From assembly GCA_005883245.1 (NCBI GenBank), contig VAXT01000108.1, positions 1-6,152 of the forward strand: DNA of 6,152 nucleotides, read 5' to 3'. Shown here piece by piece: positions 3,693 through 6,152 of the stretch. Each line of letters starts with the position of its first letter. Position 1 is the stretch's first letter. The notes under the pieces were generated by a model. That model saw only the letters and a list, made by a program, of their open reading frames with translations, was not told the DNA's origin and searched no databases. This stretch comes from Actinomycetota bacterium. GTDB taxonomy: Bacteria; Actinomycetota; Thermoleophilia; Gaiellales; Gaiellaceae. The position numbers were made by a program, and so were the translations under genes.

Positions 3693-5486
3693 ATGAGTCG
3701 GCGCCTTGCGCCAATCGTCGTGCCCGTGTGCCTGATCGGCCTCGGTTCCGTGCTCCTCGCCGCCTGGTCGTTCGCGACCACGAACCACAGCGCGTCCATG
3801 CTTCTCGGGGTCGCCGCACTGCTTGCGGCCTCGACGCTCGCGAGCCGCTATCCGGTTCCGATCGAAGGCCCGAACAGCGGCGGCGTCTCGCTGTCGTTCG
3901 TCTTCGCCGCGAGCGCGATCGTGCTCTTCGGGTGGGCCGCCGGCGTGCTCGTCGCCTTCGCGGCGCCCGTTCTCATCCAGTTGACCGAGCATCGCCCGCC
4001 GATCCGGATCGCCTACAACGGCTCCGTGTTCGCCGGCGCTGCGGCGGTGGGCGGCTTCCTCGTCAGCTTCATCCACGGCGACGGCACGGACGCGCTCATC
4101 GCCAAGGTCGGCGTCTCCGCCTCGACCCAGTACGGCATCAACCTCGTCCTCATCTCGCTCGTCGTGGCCGTCACGTCCCGGCGGCCGTTCCTCGAGCTGA
4201 TCCGCTCCAGCCTGCGCTGGACGATCATCGTCTTCGCGCTGATGGCGTCGGCCGCGCTGATGCTGGTCGTCCTCTGGCAGCGCTCGCCGCTCCTGTCCGC
4301 GGCGCTCGTCGGGCCGCTGCTGGCGATCGCCCTCTACCAGCGCTCGACCTACCGAGCACTCCGCGCAATGAAGCTCGCGCTGACCGACCCGCTCACCGGG
4401 CTCGGCAACCACCGGCACTTCCAGGACCGGCTCGAGCGCGAGCTGGTCGACGCCGATCGCAACCAGCGCAGCTTCAGCCTCTGCCTGGTCGACGTCGACG
4501 ATTTCAAGCGTGTGAACGACCTCTTCGGCCACCCTGCCGGTGACCGCGTGCTCTCGCGGCTCGCGACGACACTGCGCCAGAACGGCGAAGCGTTCCGCCT
4601 CGGCGGCGACGAATTTGCCCTCCTGCTTCCCGACTACGACGAGTCCGAGGCCGTGAAGACCGCGGGCTCGATCGTCGAGCGCATCTCGCAGCTCGGCCTC
4701 GAGCACATCGGGTCGGTCACCGTATCGGCCGGAGTCGCGACGTTCCCGCGGCAAGCGCCGGACCGCGGCGAGCTGATCCGCCTCGCGGACAGCGCGCTCT
4801 ACTGGGCCAAGGAGAACGGCAAGAATCGGGTGCACGTCTACCGGCCCGATGTGGTTGAGCTCGCAGAGCTCAGGAAGCTCGCGACGGGCCCTGACCGCGC
4901 GGCACGGTTCAGGGCCGCCGCGAGCCTGGCCAAGGCAGTCGACCTGCGTGACACCTACACGGGAAGCCACTCCGCCCGGGTCGCCGACCTCGCGGCCCGC
5001 GTCGCGGCGCGGCTCGGCCTCGACCAGGAGCAGATCGAGCTCGCACGTCTCGCCGGAAGCCTCCACGACCTCGGCAAGCTCGCCATCCCCGAGGAGATCC
5101 TGCGCAAGCCGGGGCCGCTGACGGGGCCTGAGCGGCTCGTCCTCGAGCGGCACCCGCAGATCGGGTTCCGAATGCTCGACAGCCTCGGCATCGAGCCCGT
5201 GGCCGACTGGATCCTCCATCACCACGAGCGCTGGGACGGACGGGGCTATCCCGACCGGCTCCCGGGGAGTGAGATCCCGCTCGGGGCGCGGATCATCTTC
5301 GTCGTGGACGCGTACGACGCGATGACCTCGGATCGCGTCTATCGCGGTCGGCTGACCCAGGCGGACGCGCTCGCTGAGCTCGAGCGGTGTGCCGGGACGC
5401 AGTTCGACCCGTCCGTGGTCGCCGCGCTGGCCGACGAGCTCGAGCTCGAGGCCGAGGGCGAGCTCGTGGTCGCGGTCGCTTCTTAG
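3693..5486 (+). CDS. Membrane GGDEF + HD-GYP protein (cyclic di-GMP synthesis/degradation)
   Basis: 597 residues that combine cyclic di-GMP cyclase and phosphodiesterase modules on one membrane sensor. Residues 5-216 carry about seven or eight hydrophobic segments (near 7-27, 35-51, 65-80, 82-97, 108-127, 145-161, 175-195, 198-215) with short loops; I cannot name this sensor type. Residues 227-386 are GGDEF: LTDPLTGLGN (230-239), DVDDFKRVND (267-276), then an intact GGDEF at 304-308, so cyclase activity is possible. The inhibitory site expected five residues earlier reads RQNG (295-298) instead of RxxD. Residues 405-585 are HD-GYP: TGSHS (423-427), HDLGK (458-462), HHHERWDGRGYP (509-520) and DAYDAMTSDRVYR (539-551); all metal and substrate motifs are present, so it should hydrolyse cyclic di-GMP. 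An acidic tail ends the protein. GAGGGGGAG (3682-3690) precedes ATG 3693. Confidence 0.95.
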   Translation: MSRRLAPIVVPVCLIGLGSVLLAAWSFATTNHSASMLLGVAALLAASTLASRYPVPIEGPNSGGVSLSFVFAASAIVLFGWAAGVLVAFAAPVLIQLTEHRPPIRIAYNGSVFAGAAAVGGFLVSFIHGDGTDALIAKVGVSASTQYGINLVLISLVVAVTSRRPFLELIRSSLRWTIIVFALMASAALMLVVLWQRSPLLSAALVGPLLAIALYQRSTYRALRAMKLALTDPLTGLGNHRHFQDRLERELVDADRNQRSFSLCLVDVDDFKRVNDLFGHPAGDRVLSRLATTLRQNGEAFRLGGDEFALLLPDYDESEAVKTAGSIVERISQLGLEHIGSVTVSAGVATFPRQAPDRGELIRLADSALYWAKENGKNRVHVYRPDVVELAELRKLATGPDRAARFRAAASLAKAVDLRDTYTGSHSARVADLAARVAARLGLDQEQIELARLAGSLHDLGKLAIPEEILRKPGPLTGPERLVLERHPQIGFRMLDSLGIEPVADWILHHHERWDGRGYPDRLPGSEIPLGARIIFVVDAYDAMTSDRVYRGRLTQADALAELERCAGTQFDPSVVAALADELELEAEGELVVAVAS

Positions 5487-5513
5487 CGCGCCCTGAACCA
5501 AGCGGCGCACAAT

Positions 5514-5564
5514 CGTCACGATCGCGTCACCCACGCGTGCGTCTTTGCTCGTTACGATCGAATC
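5514..5564. repeat. Direct repeat CGTnACGATCG, two copies
   Basis: CGTCACGATCGCGTC (5514-5528) and CGTTACGATCGAATC (5550-5564) match at 12 of 15 bases, start points 36 bp apart, each with the palindromic core CGATCG. The second copy contains the -10-like TACGAT. They could be paired regulator sites on an orphan promoter, or chance in DNA where CGATCG is frequent. Confidence 0.35.
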
Positions 5565-5690
5565 GGGGAGGAGGTCATGGGTACCGGCCCCCGGCCGTTG
5601 GGGCGTGGCCGCACGGGACAAGCGGCCTCACTCGTAGTCAGAGCGGAATGTTCCCGTGCTTGCGCCGCGGTTTCGGCTCGCGCTTGGTGA
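5553..5690 (+). other. Orphan gene-start block: -10-like element, strong Shine-Dalgarno, ATG and short ORF
   Basis: TACGAT (5553-5558) is followed by GGGGAGGAGG (5565-5574) and ATG 5577, a well-formed gene start between two convergent genes. The ORF from it has only 37 codons (stop 5688-5690), is Arg/Ala/Gly-rich without recognisable features, and runs 53 bases antisense into the end of the carboxyltransferase gene. I therefore doubt it makes a functional protein. It may be the surviving 5' end of a deleted gene. No clear -35 is visible. Confidence 0.3.
5607..5627 (-). terminator. Possible hairpin terminator after the carboxyltransferase gene
   Basis: GGCCGC (5607-5612) and GCGGCC (5622-5627) make a perfect 6-bp GC stem with a 9-base loop, starting 10 bases beyond the carboxyltransferase stop on the minus strand. 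There is no T-tract on either side. It lies between convergent genes, so it could serve both. Confidence 0.35.
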
Positions 5691-6152
5691 GGGCCGTCCC
5701 GAGCGCGTCGATCAGCACCGGTCGCGTACGCCGCGGCTCGATCACCTCGTCCACGTACCCGCGCTCGGCGGCGACGTACGGGTTCGCGAACTGCTCGCGG
5801 TAGTCGTGGACGAGCTCGGCCCGCCGCGCCTCCGGATCGTCCGCCTCCTCGAGCTCCTTCCGGAAGACGATGTTGACCGCTCCCTCAGGCCCCATCACGG
5901 CGACCTCCGCCGTCGGCCACGCGAAGTTGAAGTCTGCTCGGATGTGCTTGGAGCTCATCACGTCGTAGGCGCCCCCGTACGCCTTCCGCGTGATCACAGC
6001 GAGCTTCGGCACCGTCGCCTCGCAGTACGCGTACAACAGCTTGGCCCCGTGACGGATGATCCCACCCCACTCTTGTGCAGTGCCCGGCAGGAACCCGGGC
6101 ACGTCGACGAATGTGACCAGCGGGATGTTGAACGCGTCGCACGTCCGCACGA
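5638..6152 (-). CDS. Acyl-CoA carboxylase carboxyltransferase beta subunit, propionyl-CoA type (C-terminal part, runs off the right edge)
   Basis: Transfers the carboxyl group from carboxybiotin to an acyl-CoA, forming methylmalonyl-CoA (or malonyl-CoA) in the cytoplasm. About 171 residues, the last third of a family usually 510-540 long, are visible. From the window edge: FVDVPGFLPGTAQEWGGIIRHGAKLLYAY, then the oxyanion-hole segment RKAYGGAYDVMSSKHI, FAWPTAEVAVMGPEGAVNI, and the classic C-terminal ending KHGNIPL. All are typical of PccB/AccD5-like subunits. The residue after GGAY is Asp (codon 5964-5962). In the Streptomyces PccB/AccB pair, the residue at this place is the known switch between propionyl-CoA preference (Asp) and broader use (Ile), so propionyl-CoA preference is expected. 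The matching biotin carboxylase lies at the other end of the window on the same strand, separated by about 4.8 kb. The stop is TGA at 5640-5638. Confidence 0.96.
   Translation of the reverse strand, partial: VRTCDAFNIPLVTFVDVPGFLPGTAQEWGGIIRHGAKLLYAYCEATVPKLAVITRKAYGGAYDVMSSKHIRADFNFAWPTAEVAVMGPEGAVNIVFRKELEEADDPEARRAELVHDYREQFANPYVAAERGYVDEVIEPRRTRPVLIDALGTALTKREPKPRRKHGNIPL

Noticed and set aside
3130..3819. Minus-strand open frame across the miniprotein and the gene gap
   Set aside because: It is antisense to the NlpC/P60 domain and to the Shine-Dalgarno-led miniprotein, and has no recognisable features.
3630..5621. 663-codon minus-strand open frame
   Set aside because: It is antisense to the GGDEF/HD-GYP gene, whose motifs are clear. 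The translation is Arg/Glu/Asp-rich without domains, typical of the mirrored frame in GC-rich DNA.

Overview
The window is very GC-rich, with mostly G/C third codon positions, GTG starts and genes whose best homologues by eye are actinobacterial: a propionyl-CoA-type acyl-CoA carboxylase, a MarR regulator, a GGDEF/HD-GYP protein and an NlpC/P60 hydrolase. I infer a deep-branching high-GC actinobacterium (Thermoleophilia-like: Gaiellales/Solirubrobacterales). No rRNA, tRNA or species marker is present, so this is a family-level impression only.

Layout. Both ends hold acyl-CoA carboxylase genes on the minus strand. At the right edge (5638-6152) is the C-terminal third of the biotin-dependent carboxyltransferase beta subunit. 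At the left edge (1-781) is the N-terminal half of the biotin carboxylase subunit. Between them, on the same strand, lies a 71-73 residue ORF (2147-2362/2368) that looks like the small epsilon-type subunit of actinobacterial acyl-CoA carboxylases. Directly behind it is what appears to be a decayed second copy (about 1985-2143). I read this as an ancestral carboxyltransferase - epsilon - biotin carboxylase unit opened up by genes of other function.

The genes between the carboxylase parts form two groups. (1) A minus-strand MarR regulator (899-1408) lies divergent from a plus-strand protein made of 19-residue 'GRFS-D/E-G-I-E-Q-L-P-E' repeats (1613-1963). The gap between them holds two overlapping 17-bp inverted repeats on the MarR promoter and a leader with good base-pairing potential. 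(2) A plus-strand set comprises a secreted SLH-like + NlpC/P60 cell-wall hydrolase (2410-3435), a 37-residue single-pass membrane miniprotein (3553-3666) and, 26 bases later, a 597-residue membrane GGDEF + HD-GYP protein (3693-5486) that probably makes and/or degrades cyclic di-GMP.

How they may work together. The carboxylase parts would make methylmalonyl- or malonyl-CoA. The MarR protein probably represses its own promoter and may control the repeat protein. The miniprotein and the GGDEF/HD-GYP gene are probably co-transcribed; whether the hydrolase belongs to the same unit is open. The least explained items are the repeat protein with its structured leader, the miniprotein, the decayed epsilon copy, and an orphan promoter/ribosome-binding-site/ATG block at 5550-5579.
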